Positions 9,246-22,005 of a DNA stretch of 64,000 nucleotides are shown here, piece after piece. The stretch's first letter is position 1. Every line of letters begins with the position of its first letter. Below the pieces are notes generated by a model. The model did not search any database, had not been told where the DNA came from, and saw nothing but the letters and a program-made list of their open reading frames with translations. The stretch is from the NCBI RefSeq assembly GCF_001722335.1, contig NZ_MIHA01000017.1:1-64000 (forward strand). The letters are read 5' to 3'. The DNA is from Mycolicibacterium flavescens. GTDB lineage: Bacteria > Actinomycetota > Actinomycetes > Mycobacteriales > Mycobacteriaceae. The translations under genes and the position numbers were made by a program.

Positions 9246-9677
9246 GTGAAAGATGGCGACTGTCGACTGGCCAACGACCTGTCGCTCGCCATTATTCGAC
9301 TCGCGCGTCAATTACGGTTCAGGCGACCGGATTCCCCGATTTCGCTGTCGCAGCTGTCGGCGTTGACGACGTTGGCCAAGGAGGGCGCGATGACCCCCGG
9401 CGCGTTAGCTGTGCGCGAGCGGGTGCGGCCGCCGTCGATGACGCGGATCATCTCCTCGCTGGCCGACCTCGGATTCGTCGTGCGCACCGCGCATCCCGGC
9501 GACGGACGGCAGGTGCTGGTGTCGGCGGCGCCCGCCGGCCTGGATCTGATCGACGACGAGCGCCGCGCCAGCCAGGAGTGGCTGCGCGACCGGTTGGACC
9601 ATCTCGACGAGGAGTCGCGCAAGACGCTGATGGTGGCCACCGAGCTGCTGACCGCTATGGTCGACGAAACAGTCTGA
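9246..9677 (+). CDS. MarR-family transcriptional regulator (Rv0880-like)
   Basis: 143-residue winged-helix regulator. The recognition region [27 protein letters not shown] segment (about residues 56-78) and the wing [11 protein letters not shown] are plain. MarR proteins bind DNA as dimers and usually release it on binding phenolic ligands. The GTG at 9246 matches the Rv0880 start. A TACCCT hexamer ends about 8 nt upstream, so the mRNA may be leaderless. Its targets may include the divergent DUF2530 gene or the downstream methyltransferase gene. Confidence 0.9.
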   Translation: MKDGDCRLANDLSLAIIRLARQLRFRRPDSPISLSQLSALTTLAKEGAMTPGALAVRERVRPPSMTRIISSLADLGFVVRTAHPGDGRQVLVSAAPAGLDLIDDERRASQEWLRDRLDHLDEESRKTLMVATELLTAMVDETV

Positions 9678-9702
9678 GCCACAACACGAAACGAGAAGGC
9701 CG

Positions 9703-10518
9703 GTGAGCGACGTCATCGATGTCGCCGACCCGGCCGACCCCCGGCTCGACGACTTCCGCGACCTCAACAGCGTCGACCGCCGACCGGACCTGCCGACCGG
9801 TAAGGGCCTGGTGATCGCCGAAGGCGTGCTGGTCGCCCAGCGGATGCTCGCGTCGCGGTTCGTCCCGCGCGCGCTGATGGGCACCGACCGTCGGCTCGAG
9901 GAACTGCGCGCAAACCTGTCGGGGGTCCCCGCGCCCTACTACCGCGTGAGCGCCGACGTGATGGCCGAGGTGGTCGGGTTCCACCTCAACCGCGGGGTGT
10001 TGGCGTCGGCCTCGCGCGCCCCCGAACTGAGCGTGGCCGAGGTCCTCGACCACGCGCGCACGGTCGCGGTGCTCGAGGGCGTGAACGACCACGAGAACCT
10101 CGGCTCGATCTTCCGCAACGCCGCCGGCCTCGGCGTCGACGCGGTGGTGTTCGGCACCGGGTGCGCCGATCCGCTGTACCGGCGCGCGGTGCGGGTGTCG
10201 ATGGGGCACGCGCTGTTGGTGCCTTACGCGTGGGCGCGCACCTGGCCCGCCGACCTGGAGCTGTTGCGGGACAGAGGTTTTCGCCTGCTGGCGATGACCC
10301 CCGCGCCGACGTCTCGCACGTTGGCCGAGGCGATGGGCGACGTCGGCGACGCCCCGGTGGCCATCCTGGTCGGCGCCGAGGGGCCGGGCCTGACCGAACA
10401 CACCATGCGCGCCGCCGACGCGCGGGTCCGGATCCCGATGGCGCGGGGCACGGACTCGTTGAATGTCGCGACCGCCGCGGCGCTGGCGTTCTACGAGCGG
10501 GCTAGATTCCTAGCATGA
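9703..10518 (+). CDS. SpoU (TrmH)-family RNA 2'-O-methyltransferase (Rv0881-like)
   Basis: 271-residue SPOUT methyltransferase that methylates a ribose in tRNA or rRNA using S-adenosylmethionine. All three SpoU motifs are present: motif 1 with Asn128-Glu131 and Asn139, motif 2 ILVGAEGPGL (221-230), and motif 3 IPMARGTDSLNVATAAA (244-260). An N-terminal substrate-binding domain precedes them. The GTG at 9703 has GAGAAGGCC nearby. The last four bases overlap the DUF2537 gene. The exact RNA target cannot be read from the sequence. Confidence 0.9.
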   Translation: MSDVIDVADPADPRLDDFRDLNSVDRRPDLPTGKGLVIAEGVLVAQRMLASRFVPRALMGTDRRLEELRANLSGVPAPYYRVSADVMAEVVGFHLNRGVLASASRAPELSVAEVLDHARTVAVLEGVNDHENLGSIFRNAAGLGVDAVVFGTGCADPLYRRAVRVSMGHALLVPYAWARTWPADLELLRDRGFRLLAMTPAPTSRTLAEAMGDVGDAPVAILVGAEGPGLTEHTMRAADARVRIPMARGTDSLNVATAAALAFYERARFLA

Positions 10519-10787
10519 CCGACGACTCGACGCCGTGGGCGATGGGCCTGACGGTGGCGGCGTTCGTCGCGGCGGTCACCGCGGCCGCGATCGTGGTGCT
10601 CAGCCTCGGGCTGATGCGGGTGCACGGGCTCCTGGCGCTGGGCCTCAACCTGGTCGCGGTCGGCGGACTCGCCCCGACGGTGTGGGGCTGGCGCGAACGC
10701 CCGGTGTGGCGGTGGTTCGTGCTGGGCTCGGGGGTGGGGGTGGCGATCGCGTGGCTGGCGCTGCTGGCGGTCGCCGTCGGCAGCTAG
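10515..10787 (+). CDS. DUF2537 small membrane protein (Rv0882-like)
   Basis: 90-residue protein with three hydrophobic segments (about residues 9-31, 36-55 and 67-88), matching the DUF2537 family. It is translationally coupled to the methyltransferase gene through an ATGA overlap at 10515-10518. Its stop shares CTAG with the convergent sepH gene. Function is unknown. Confidence 0.82.
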   Translation: MTDDSTPWAMGLTVAAFVAAVTAAAIVVLSLGLMRVHGLLALGLNLVAVGGLAPTVWGWRERPVWRWFVLGSGVGVAIAWLALLAVAVGS

Positions 10788-11599
10788 CGCTGCCCGCTGG
10801 AGCGCACCCCGAGCAGCACGTCCTCCCACGCCGGGACCGCGGGCCTGGCCTTGGCCTTGCGGGTCCGCTTGGGCTTGGGTTCGGGTTCGGGCTGCGGTTC
10901 CGGGGTCTGCTGCACCGGCGGCTCGATCGGCAGGGTCGGCTCCTCGACCGCCTGCTCGACGACCGGTTCGGGGGCGGGTTCGGGCAGCGCGGCCACCGGC
11001 CGCAGCGGCCGGGCGAAGTTCGGGTCGATCAGCTCGTTCGCGGCGTCGTCGAACGCCGACACCGTGCCGCCGTGCGAGCCCGGCGTGTAGCGGAAGTGCG
11101 CGACGTTGTCCGACAGCCCGGCCTTCCAGGCCAGCTGCACGGTCCAGCGACCGTCCTCGTTGCGCCAGGCGTCCCACGCGGTGTCGTCGGGATCGAGGCC
11201 GCGGGCGATCATCGCCGTCGTCACCGTCTCCAGCAGCGTCAGCACCGACGGACCGTCGGGCAGCATCGGGTGCGCGGCGGTTGCCAGCTCCGCGGCGCGC
11301 GAGCGCTCGAGCAGCACCGGGTGGGCGAACCGCTCGACACGGGCGATGTCGACGCCGGCCGCTTCGGCGATCTGCTCGACCGATGCACCGGCACGAATCC
11401 GGGCCTGAATTTCTCTGGGACGCAGCACAGTCGGCACCTCGGCTTCAGTTCGAGACGACGTGGAGCTCACCCGGTCGCCACGGACGGCGGCGCGCAACCG
11501 CTCGTCGGGCCGCAGGATGAACTTCTCGCCTGAGCCGTCGGCTTCGCAGATGATTCGTTTGCCGTCAACATCGAGTCCGACGACTCTGAGTTCTCGCAT
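10784..11599 (-). CDS. sepH: SepH, septation regulator (DUF3071)
   Basis: 271-residue homologue of SepH (Rv0883c), an actinobacterial cell-division protein known to stimulate FtsZ assembly. The N-terminal DUF3071 domain (about residues 1-170) contains a helix-turn-helix-like stretch ARIRAGASVEQIAEAAGV. The C-terminal part is a Pro/Glu/Lys-rich linker (PEPQPEPEPKPK) ending in a short conserved tail WEDVLLGVR. The ATG at 11599 has GGAGGTCGGC directly upstream; a longer frame to 11635 is less likely. Confidence 0.9.
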   Translation of the reverse strand: MRELRVVGLDVDGKRIICEADGSGEKFILRPDERLRAAVRGDRVSSTSSRTEAEVPTVLRPREIQARIRAGASVEQIAEAAGVDIARVERFAHPVLLERSRAAELATAAHPMLPDGPSVLTLLETVTTAMIARGLDPDDTAWDAWRNEDGRWTVQLAWKAGLSDNVAHFRYTPGSHGGTVSAFDDAANELIDPNFARPLRPVAALPEPAPEPVVEQAVEEPTLPIEPPVQQTPEPQPEPEPKPKRTRKAKARPAVPAWEDVLLGVRSSGQR

Positions 11600-11684
11600 G
11601 CCGACCTCCTCCGGGCTAGCGCCAAGCCCGATCACTCGGACACTACTGTGTTATCCGCCCGTTACCTGGTAGGACACGCGGTGC

Positions 11685-12905
<1,221 letters not shown>

Positions 12906-12944
12906 TTACCTGTCGGGGCTGCAGCTCTCAGCCCAGGGGGCCAC

Positions 12945-13430
12945 GTGAAAAGTCGAATAAGAAGCTTGATCCCGATTCCGGCCTGCGCAGCAGCGGCCCT
13001 CCTACCGCTAATCTTCGCCGTCCCGGCGCACGCCGAGGGGCCCGACGACGGAGCCCTGATCAACCAGATCAACTCCACCCGCGCGGCCAACGGATGCGGC
13101 CCGGTCGCGGCAAACCCCCAGCTGAACGCGGCCGCCTCGCGTCAGGCAAACGACATGATGGCCAACGGTGTGGTCGGACACGTCGGGTCCGACGGGTCAT
13201 CGGTCGGCCAGCGCATCACCGACGCCGGTTACACCAGCTACCGCGACTACGCCGAGATCATCTTCTGGAGCAACGGCGTCGGTGCCGTTCCCGCCGCGGC
13301 CGTCAACTGGTGGATGAACAGCCCGGGTCACCGCGCGGTCCTCGTCGACTGCTCGATGACCGAGGTCGGCGTCGCGGTCGTGCGCAATGGCACCCGGGCG
13401 ACGGCGGTCGGCGAATTCGGGCGCCAGTAA
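12945..13430 (+). CDS. Secreted CAP-domain (SCP/PR1-like) protein
   Basis: 161-residue exported protein with a signal peptide (about residues 1-30, ending VPAHA), then a CAP domain. Visible signature parts are INSTRAANGCGPV, HVGSDGSSVGQRI and WWMNSPGHRAVLVDCSMTEVGV, the usual CAP3/CAP4-type stretch with a histidine in the active cleft. Two cysteines (Gly-Cys-Gly and Asp-Cys-Ser) may form a disulfide. The GTG at 12945 has an AGGGGG site 4 nt upstream, so I prefer it to the upstream start at 12894. The gene lies between serC and the Rv0885 homologue, where M. tuberculosis has none. Function unknown. Confidence 0.85.
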   Translation: MKSRIRSLIPIPACAAAALLPLIFAVPAHAEGPDDGALINQINSTRAANGCGPVAANPQLNAAASRQANDMMANGVVGHVGSDGSSVGQRITDAGYTSYRDYAEIIFWSNGVGAVPAAAVNWWMNSPGHRAVLVDCSMTEVGVAVVRNGTRATAVGEFGRQ

Positions 13431-13511
13431 CGCCTGAGTGGCGCACGTCACATGAGCGGCCGTGAGCCGGGGTGTGACACATCCCATTAGGGGCTATTCC
13501 CGGTATGCGAT

Positions 13512-13541
13512 ACCTGCGGTACCGTGTTTCGCAACGCAGGT
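13512..13541. promoter_or_regulatory. Inverted repeat upstream of the diiron oxygenase gene
   Basis: ACCTGCG (13512-13518) and CGCAGGT (13535-13541) form a 7-bp inverted repeat with a 16-nt centre, ending 28 bp before the start codon of the Rv0885-like gene. It could be an operator or a leader hairpin. No regulator was identified. Confidence 0.3.
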
Positions 13542-13569
13542 GGACGTGTCCCTCGACGAGGAGGTCGGA

Positions 13570-14583
13570 ATGGCTCGCACTCGTATGGTCAGGCGCTGGC
13601 GCCGCAACATGGAAGTCAGCGACGACGCCCAGTACACCCACACCCTCACCACGCTGTCCGAGGGTTCGGTGCGACGGAACTTCAACCCGTACACCGACAT
13701 CGACTGGAACTCGCCCGAGTTCGCGGTGATCGACGACGACGACCGCTGGATTCTGCCCGGCACCGACCCGATCGGGCGCCACCCGTGGTACCAGGCGCAG
13801 CCCAGGGAGCGGCAGATCCAGATCGGCATGTGGCGGCAGGCCAACGTCGCCAAGGTCGGCCTGCAGTTCGAGATCATCCTGATCCGCGGGCTGACCAACT
13901 ACGCGTTCTGGGTGCCCAACGGCTCACCGGAGTACCGCTACTGCATGCACGAGACCGTCGAAGAGTGCAACCACACGATGATGTTCCAGGAGATGGTCAA
14001 TCGCATCGGCGCCGACGTGCCCGGCATGCCGCGGATGCTGCGGTGGCTGTCCCCGTTCATCCCACTGATCGCCGGGCCGCTGCCGATCCCGTTCTTCTTC
14101 GGGGTGCTGGCCGGCGAGGAGCCCATCGACCACACGCAGAAGATGGTGCTGCGCGAAGGCAAGGCGCTGCACCCGATCATGGAGCGGGTGATGGCGATCC
14201 ACGTCGCCGAGGAGGCCCGCCACATCTCGTTCGCGCACGAGTACCTGCGCAAGCGGCTGCCGTACCTGTCGCGGTGGCAGCGGTTCTGGCTGTCGTGGAA
14301 CGTGCCGATCATCATGCGCGTGTTGTGCCAGGCGATCATCGTGCCGCCCAAGTCGTTCTGGCGTGAGTTCGACATCCCGCGCTCGGTGAAGAAGGACCTG
14401 TTCTTCCGCGCGCCCGAGTCGCGGCAGTTCCTGCGCGACATGTTCGGCGACGTCCGGATGCTCTGCCACGAGACCGGTCTGATGAACCCGTTCGCGCGGT
14501 TGGTCTGGCGGCTGTGCAAGATCGACGGCCGGCCCAGCCGGTACCGCAGCGAGCCGGCCCGCCAGCACGTGGTCGCCGCCTAG
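13570..14583 (+). CDS. AurF-like diiron oxygenase (Rv0885-like)
   Basis: 337-residue protein of the AurF / p-aminobenzoate N-oxygenase-like family. Candidate di-iron ligands fall in helices: Glu101, the His127-Glu128...Glu132..His135 block (HETVEECNH), and His211, Glu215 and His218 (HVAEEARH). Hydrophobic stretches at about 160-185 and 235-255 may line the substrate pocket. The ATG at 13570 has a strong GAGGAGGT site 5 nt upstream, so the frame open from 13462 is not used. fprB starts 9 bp downstream, so the ferredoxin-ferredoxin reductase could supply electrons. The substrate is unknown. Confidence 0.85.
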   Translation: MARTRMVRRWRRNMEVSDDAQYTHTLTTLSEGSVRRNFNPYTDIDWNSPEFAVIDDDDRWILPGTDPIGRHPWYQAQPRERQIQIGMWRQANVAKVGLQFEIILIRGLTNYAFWVPNGSPEYRYCMHETVEECNHTMMFQEMVNRIGADVPGMPRMLRWLSPFIPLIAGPLPIPFFFGVLAGEEPIDHTQKMVLREGKALHPIMERVMAIHVAEEARHISFAHEYLRKRLPYLSRWQRFWLSWNVPIIMRVLCQAIIVPPKSFWREFDIPRSVKKDLFFRAPESRQFLRDMFGDVRMLCHETGLMNPFARLVWRLCKIDGRPSRYRSEPARQHVVAA

Positions 14584-14592
14584 GAGGCGCCC

Positions 14593-16278
14593 GTGCCGCA
14601 TGTGATCACCCAGTCGTGTTGCAGCGACGGGTCCTGTGTCTACGCCTGTCCGGTGAACTGCATCCACCCGACACCCGACGAGCCGGGGTTCGCGACCGCC
14701 GAGATGCTCTACATCGATCCGGTCGCGTGTGTCGACTGCGGTGCGTGCGTGACGGCGTGCCCGGTCGGGGCGATCAGTCACGACAGCCGGTTGACCACCG
14801 AGCAGCTGCCGTTCGTCGCGCTCAACGCGGCGTTCTACCCCGAACCGGAAGGCAAGCTGCCGCCGACGTCGAAGCTGGCGCCGGTCCTCGAGGCGCCGAT
14901 GGTGCACCCGCGGCCGACCGGCCCGCTGACCGTCGCGATCGTCGGGTCGGGCCCGGCGGCCATGTACGCCGCCGACGAGTTGCTCACCCAGGAAGGCGTG
15001 CGGGTCAACGTGTTCGAGCGGCTACCCACCCCGTACGGGCTGGTGCGCGCCGGCGTCGCGCCCGACCACCAGAGCACCAAGCGCGTCACCCGGCTGTTCG
15101 ACAGGATCGCCGACCGCCGCGGGTTCCGGTTCTACCTCAACGTCGAGGTCGGCTCGGACCTCACGCACGACGATCTGCTCGACCATCACCACGCCGTGCT
15201 CTACGCCGTCGGCGCGCCCAACGACCGTCGCCTCGAGATCGACGGTATGGATCTGCCCGGCACGGGCACCGCCACCGAGTTCGTCGCGTGGTACAACGGC
15301 CACCCCGAATTCAGTTCGCTGCCAGTCGAGCTGAGCTCCGAGGGGGTCGTGGTGATCGGTAACGGCAACGTCGCCCTCGACGTCGCGCGCATCCTCACCG
15401 CCGATCCCGACACGCTGGCGCGCACCGACATCGCCGACCACGCCCTGGCCGCGCTGCGGCGCTCGAATGTCACCGAGGTGGTGATCGCGGCGCGCCGGGG
15501 GCCTGCGCAGTCCGCGTTCACACTTCCCGAGCTCATCGGGTTGACGTCGGCGGCCGAGGTGGTGCTGTCGGCGGCCGATCACGACGCCGTGCAACGCGAC
15601 CTCGCGGTCACCGATGATCCGTTGACGCGCAACAAGTTGGAGATCCTGGGCAAGCTCGGGGTGGCCGAGACGACCGCGTCGACGCGGCCGCGGATCCGGC
15701 TGGCCTACGGGCTGACCCCGGCGCGGGTGCTCGGCGAACCCCGCGTCGAGGCCGTCGAGTTCACCGCCGGCGACGACCGGCACCGCATCGACGCCGGCCT
15801 GGTGCTCACCTCGATCGGGTACCGCGGCAGGGCGGTTCGCGATCTGCCGTTCGACGAGTCCGCCGGCGTGGTGCCCAACGACGGCGGTCGGGTGATCGAC
15901 CCGGCCACCCAGCGGCCGGTCACCGGCAGCTACGTCGCGGGCTGGATCAAGCGCGGGCCGACGGGGTTCATCGGGACCAACAAGTCGTGTGCGGCGCAGA
16001 CGGTGCGCAACCTGGTCGCCGACTACAACGACGGCCTGCTGCGCGACCCGGCCGGCGACCGGGGCAAGCCGGCCACGCTCGACCGGCTGGTCCGCCGCCG
16101 GTGTCCCGACATGGTCGACGCCGCCGGCTGGAAGGCGATCGACGCCGCCGAGATCGCCCGCGGCGATGATTCGCGCCCGCGCGCCAAGTTCACCGCCGTG
16201 CCCGACATGCTGGCCGCCGCGGCAAACGCCCCGGCGCCGTCGATCGGGCGGCGTCTGCTGGCCGGCCTGCGGCGGTAG
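14593..16278 (+). CDS. fprB: FprB, ferredoxin-fused ferredoxin-NADP reductase
   Basis: 561-residue fusion. Residues 1-65 form a bacterial 7Fe-type ferredoxin (Cys9/10, Cys15, Cys19, Cys23, and CVDCGACVTACP with Cys46, 49, 52, 56). The rest is an adrenodoxin-reductase-like flavoprotein with the FAD motif VAIVGSGPAAMYAA (about 113) and the NADP motif VVVIGNGNVALDVA (about 256). It transfers electrons between NADPH and iron-sulfur or P450-type partners, as Rv0886. The GTG at 14593 follows GGAGGCGCCC. It is 9 bp from the diiron oxygenase gene, so a shared transcript is likely. Confidence 0.95.
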   Translation: MPHVITQSCCSDGSCVYACPVNCIHPTPDEPGFATAEMLYIDPVACVDCGACVTACPVGAISHDSRLTTEQLPFVALNAAFYPEPEGKLPPTSKLAPVLEAPMVHPRPTGPLTVAIVGSGPAAMYAADELLTQEGVRVNVFERLPTPYGLVRAGVAPDHQSTKRVTRLFDRIADRRGFRFYLNVEVGSDLTHDDLLDHHHAVLYAVGAPNDRRLEIDGMDLPGTGTATEFVAWYNGHPEFSSLPVELSSEGVVVIGNGNVALDVARILTADPDTLARTDIADHALAALRRSNVTEVVIAARRGPAQSAFTLPELIGLTSAAEVVLSAADHDAVQRDLAVTDDPLTRNKLEILGKLGVAETTASTRPRIRLAYGLTPARVLGEPRVEAVEFTAGDDRHRIDAGLVLTSIGYRGRAVRDLPFDESAGVVPNDGGRVIDPATQRPVTGSYVAGWIKRGPTGFIGTNKSCAAQTVRNLVADYNDGLLRDPAGDRGKPATLDRLVRRRCPDMVDAAGWKAIDAAEIARGDDSRPRAKFTAVPDMLAAAANAPAPSIGRRLLAGLRR

Positions 16279-16342
16279 CCGCCGCGCGCTCAGATCGTGC
16301 AAACCGCCCCGGGGCGCGGGGCAACCGTAGTAAACCGAAGGC

Positions 16343-18964
<2,622 letters not shown>

Positions 18965-18969
18965 GTCGG

Positions 18970-19425
18970 CTACTGGTGCTGTTTGACCGCCGCGTCGATC
19001 TCCTCCTGGCTGACCTCGCGGATCGGTTGTCCCATCGACCACAGATGCCCGAACGGGTCGCGCAGTTCGCCGTAGCGGTCACCCCAGAACATGTCGTCCA
19101 GCGGCATCACGACCGTCGCGCCGGCATCGACGGCCTGCTGGAACTTGGTGTCGACATCGGTGACGGTGAGGTGGATGGTGACCGGTGACCCGCCGAGGGC
19201 CTCCGGCGCGGCCGACTTGCCGTCGTTCATCTCGGGGAAATCGTCGTTGAGCATCACCAGCGCACCGTTGATGCGCAGCGCGGCGTGGAAGAGTTTCTTG
19301 CCGTCCGGGCCCGGCACCCGGCCCAGTTCCTCGGCGCCGAACGCCTTGACGTAGAAGTCGATGGCGGCGGCGCCGTCACTGACGGTCAGCATGGGCGATA
19401 CGGCGGGCTCGAACTCGATGGCCAT
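18970..19425 (-). CDS. VOC-superfamily (PhnB-like glyoxalase) protein (Rv0887c-like)
   Basis: 151-residue protein of the vicinal oxygen chelate superfamily, PhnB-like branch. The paired beta-alpha-beta-beta-beta units are visible (AAIDFYVKAFGAEELGRV near residue 20; DRYGELRDPFGHLWSM near 118-133). The family includes metal-dependent lyases, dioxygenases and drug-binding proteins; the reaction here is unknown. The ATG at 19425 follows GGAGAC. It is convergent with the GH1 gene and separated by 5 bp. Confidence 0.88.
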   Translation of the reverse strand: MAIEFEPAVSPMLTVSDGAAAIDFYVKAFGAEELGRVPGPDGKKLFHAALRINGALVMLNDDFPEMNDGKSAAPEALGGSPVTIHLTVTDVDTKFQQAVDAGATVVMPLDDMFWGDRYGELRDPFGHLWSMGQPIREVSQEEIDAAVKQHQ

Positions 19426-19527
19426 GGCGGTCTCCTCAGATATTGGGTGGGTTCACGCGTACAGACCCGCCGCGCCGACGGATCTCATCGCGCACGCGCC
19501 ATGCAACCACCACCCACCGACAACCGG

Positions 19528-20130
19528 TCAGACGATCGAGAACGACGGCGGCAGCGGCTCGCGCCCCGTCAGCGCCAACAGCACTTCGGCGCCCTGTCCG
19601 TCGGCGGCGATCCGGGCCGCCAGCACCAGCGCGTCCTCCACCACATCGCCGGGCAGATCCACCGAAATGCCCAGCGCCCGACCGATGTCCAGGCTGTGCA
19701 CCGCCAGCTCGAACACCCGGGTCGGCAGATACGCCGACAACCGGATGCCCAGGCCGCCGAGCACCTGGATCAGCGGATCGTCGACCGCCTCGAGCCGGTC
19801 CAGCGCCTGCCCCACCAGCGCGTCCACCGCGGCGGCCGGATCGTCACCCAGGTCGCGGCCGGCCTGCCTGCCGCGTTCGGTCACCGCCGACGGGTCCATG
19901 CCCAGCGCGGTCGGGTTCACCCGCGCGTAGTACTCCTGCGGGCTGGTGACGTCCTCACGTTCGGCGGCGGTGTCGAGGTAGGTGATCACCGTCGTCAACG
20001 ACCGCGAGGTGTGTCCCACCAGGGCCCGCACATCCCACTCGCCCAGACCCGGTCGCTGCCACGAACCGGCGGGGACCCGGTGCACCAGGTCCGCGAAAGC
20101 CCTTGCCGCGGCAGCGAACGTCGTCGTCAT
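19528..20130 (-). CDS. MDMPI / DinB-fold N-terminal-domain protein
   Basis: 200-residue protein of the mycothiol-dependent maleylpyruvate isomerase / DinB-like fold family. The hallmark is the N-terminal helix pair with W..PGLGEWDVRALVGHTSRSL (about residues 24-44) and the helix motif VFELAVHSLDIGRAL with a conserved His. Related proteins use mycothiol or bind metal; the reaction here cannot be assigned. Its ATG (20130) overlaps the citA stop (20127) by four bases, so it is translated with citrate synthase. M. tuberculosis has Rv0888 at this place instead. Confidence 0.8.
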   Translation of the reverse strand: MTTTFAAAARAFADLVHRVPAGSWQRPGLGEWDVRALVGHTSRSLTTVITYLDTAAEREDVTSPQEYYARVNPTALGMDPSAVTERGRQAGRDLGDDPAAAVDALVGQALDRLEAVDDPLIQVLGGLGIRLSAYLPTRVFELAVHSLDIGRALGISVDLPGDVVEDALVLAARIAADGQGAEVLLALTGREPLPPSFSIV

Positions 20131-21245
20131 GACCGGACGACTTGATCCCATCCCTGCACCGATTCGGGGCTGCGCGGGGCGGGCCCGACGTAGATGGCCG
20201 AGGGCCGCACCAGCTTGCCGAGCCGCTTCTGCTCCAGGATGTGCGCGCACCAGCCCGCGGTGCGGCCGCACGTGAACATCGCGGGCATCATCTTCGTCGG
20301 CACCTGCGCGAAGTCCAGGATGACCGCCGCCCAGAACTCGACGTTGGTCTCGATGGCCCGGTCCGGGCGCCGCTCGCGTAATTCCGCCAGCGCGGCCTGC
20401 TCGAGCGCGGCGGCCACCTCGTAACGCGGCGCCTTGAGCCGCTTGGCAGTGGCCCGCAGCACCCGGGCCCGCGGGTCCTCCGCGCGGTAGACCCGGTGCC
20501 CGAAGCCCATCAGCTTCTCCTTGCGGTCGAGGATGCCCCTGACCACCGCGCGGGCGTCACCGGTGTTCTCGGCCTCCTCGATCATCGGGATCACCCGCGC
20601 CGGCGCGCCGCCGTGCAGGGGTCCGCTCATCGCGCCGATCGCACCGGACAGCGCGGCCGCCACATCGGCCCCGGTCGAGGCGATCACCCGAGCGGTGAAC
20701 GTCGAGGCGTTCATGCCGTGTTCGGCGGCGCTGACCCAGTAGGCGTCGATGGCCTCGACGTGCCTCGGGTCCGGATCACCCTGCCAGCGCGTCATGAAAC
20801 GTTCGGTGACCGTGGCGCATTCGTCGATGGTTCGCTGCGGGACGGCCGGCTGGTAGATGCCGCGGGCGGACTGCGCGACGTAGGACAGCGCCATCACCGA
20901 CGCCCGCGCCAACTGGTCGCGCGCGGTGGCCTCGTCGATGTCGAGCAGCGGGGGATAGCCCCAGATCGGCGCCAGCATCGCCAACCCCGCCTGCACGTCG
21001 ACGCGGACGTCGCCGCTGTGGATCGGCAGCGGGAACGGCTCGGCGGGCGGCAGCCCGTCACCGAAGGCGCCGTCGACCAGCAGCGCCCACACATCGCCGA
21101 ACGTGACCCGCTGGGCGACCAGGTCCTCGATGTCGACGCCGCGGTACCGCAGCGCTCCGCCGTCCTTGTCGGGTTCGGCGATCTCAGTGGTGAAGGCGAC
21201 GACGCCTTCGAGGCCGGGAACGAAATCTTCGGGCACCGCGGTCAT
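20127..21245 (-). CDS. citA: Citrate synthase CitA (second isozyme)
   Basis: 372-residue citrate synthase, condensing acetyl-CoA and oxaloacetate to citrate. Catalytic blocks are GPLHGGAPARV (first His), [15 protein letters not shown] (second His) and the Asp region VILDFAQVP. It is the shorter, diverged paralogue (Rv0889c) of gltA2 at 24087. The ATG at 21245 is chosen; the open frame further upstream crosses the divergent pdxH start. Coupled by overlap to the MDMPI gene. Confidence 0.92.
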   Translation of the reverse strand: MTAVPEDFVPGLEGVVAFTTEIAEPDKDGGALRYRGVDIEDLVAQRVTFGDVWALLVDGAFGDGLPPAEPFPLPIHSGDVRVDVQAGLAMLAPIWGYPPLLDIDEATARDQLARASVMALSYVAQSARGIYQPAVPQRTIDECATVTERFMTRWQGDPDPRHVEAIDAYWVSAAEHGMNASTFTARVIASTGADVAAALSGAIGAMSGPLHGGAPARVIPMIEEAENTGDARAVVRGILDRKEKLMGFGHRVYRAEDPRARVLRATAKRLKAPRYEVAAALEQAALAELRERRPDRAIETNVEFWAAVILDFAQVPTKMMPAMFTCGRTAGWCAHILEQKRLGKLVRPSAIYVGPAPRSPESVQGWDQVVRS

Positions 21246-21318
21246 GGGCCGATTCTCGCACCCGCGATTTTCGGTCGGTCGACAACCTGCACACCGACCC
21301 CGGGCGTAGCGTTGTTCC

Positions 21319-22002
21319 GTGGCGGCGGTCGGCGACGAGCACTTGGCGAGGATGCGCGTGGAATACGGTTCGGTGGAAAAGGACGGCAGCGCGGACCTGG
21401 ACGCCGACTGGCTCGGCCCCGACCCGGCGACCGGCTGGATTGAGTTGCTGCGCAACTGGTTAACCGAGGCCGAACGCGCCGGTGTCGCCGAGCCCAACGC
21501 GATGGTGGTCGGCACGGTCGACGCGGCGGGAAGGCCGGTCACCCGCTCGGTGTTGTGCAAGAGCGTGGACGAGACCGGTATCACCTTCTACACCAACTAC
21601 GACTCCGCCAAGGGCGAACAGCTGGCCGCGACGCCGTACGCGTCGGCCACGTTCCCGTGGTACCCGATCGGCCGCCAGGTCCACGTCCGCGGCGCGGTGA
21701 CCAAGGTGTCCGCCGAGGAGACCGCCGAGTACTGGTCCAAGCGCCCGCGCGGCTCCCAGCTGGGCGCGTGGGCGTCGCACCAGTCCGCGCCGATCGCCTC
21801 GCGCGCCGCGCTGCTCGACCAACTCGACGAGGTGACGCAGCGGTTCGCCGACCACGACAGGGTGCCGGTGCCGCCGAACTGGGGTGGCTACCGCATCGCC
21901 GCCGAGGTCGTCGAGTTCTGGCAGGGCCGGGAAAACCGGGTGCACAACAGGATTCGCCTCAACCTGGGCGACCGCGTCAGCGTCGAGCGCCTCCAGCCGT
22001 AA
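21319..22002 (+). CDS. pdxH: Pyridoxine/pyridoxamine 5'-phosphate oxidase PdxH
   Basis: 227-residue FMN enzyme that oxidises pyridoxamine- or pyridoxine-5'-phosphate to PLP. Family blocks are [50 protein letters not shown] and the C-terminal [13 protein letters not shown]...VERLQP. The GTG at 21319 gives the usual [10 protein letters not shown]-terminus. A TAGCGT hexamer just upstream suggests a leaderless transcript. Followed after 3 bp by the frame-disrupted MFS gene. Confidence 0.95.
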   Translation: MAAVGDEHLARMRVEYGSVEKDGSADLDADWLGPDPATGWIELLRNWLTEAERAGVAEPNAMVVGTVDAAGRPVTRSVLCKSVDETGITFYTNYDSAKGEQLAATPYASATFPWYPIGRQVHVRGAVTKVSAEETAEYWSKRPRGSQLGAWASHQSAPIASRAALLDQLDEVTQRFADHDRVPVPPNWGGYRIAAEVVEFWQGRENRVHNRIRLNLGDRVSVERLQP

Positions 22003-22005
22003 CAC

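Noticed and set aside
16305..16316. CGCCCCGGGGCG palindrome after fprB as a terminator
   Set aside because: A perfect palindrome without a loop cannot form a usable hairpin of that length; common by chance at this GC level.
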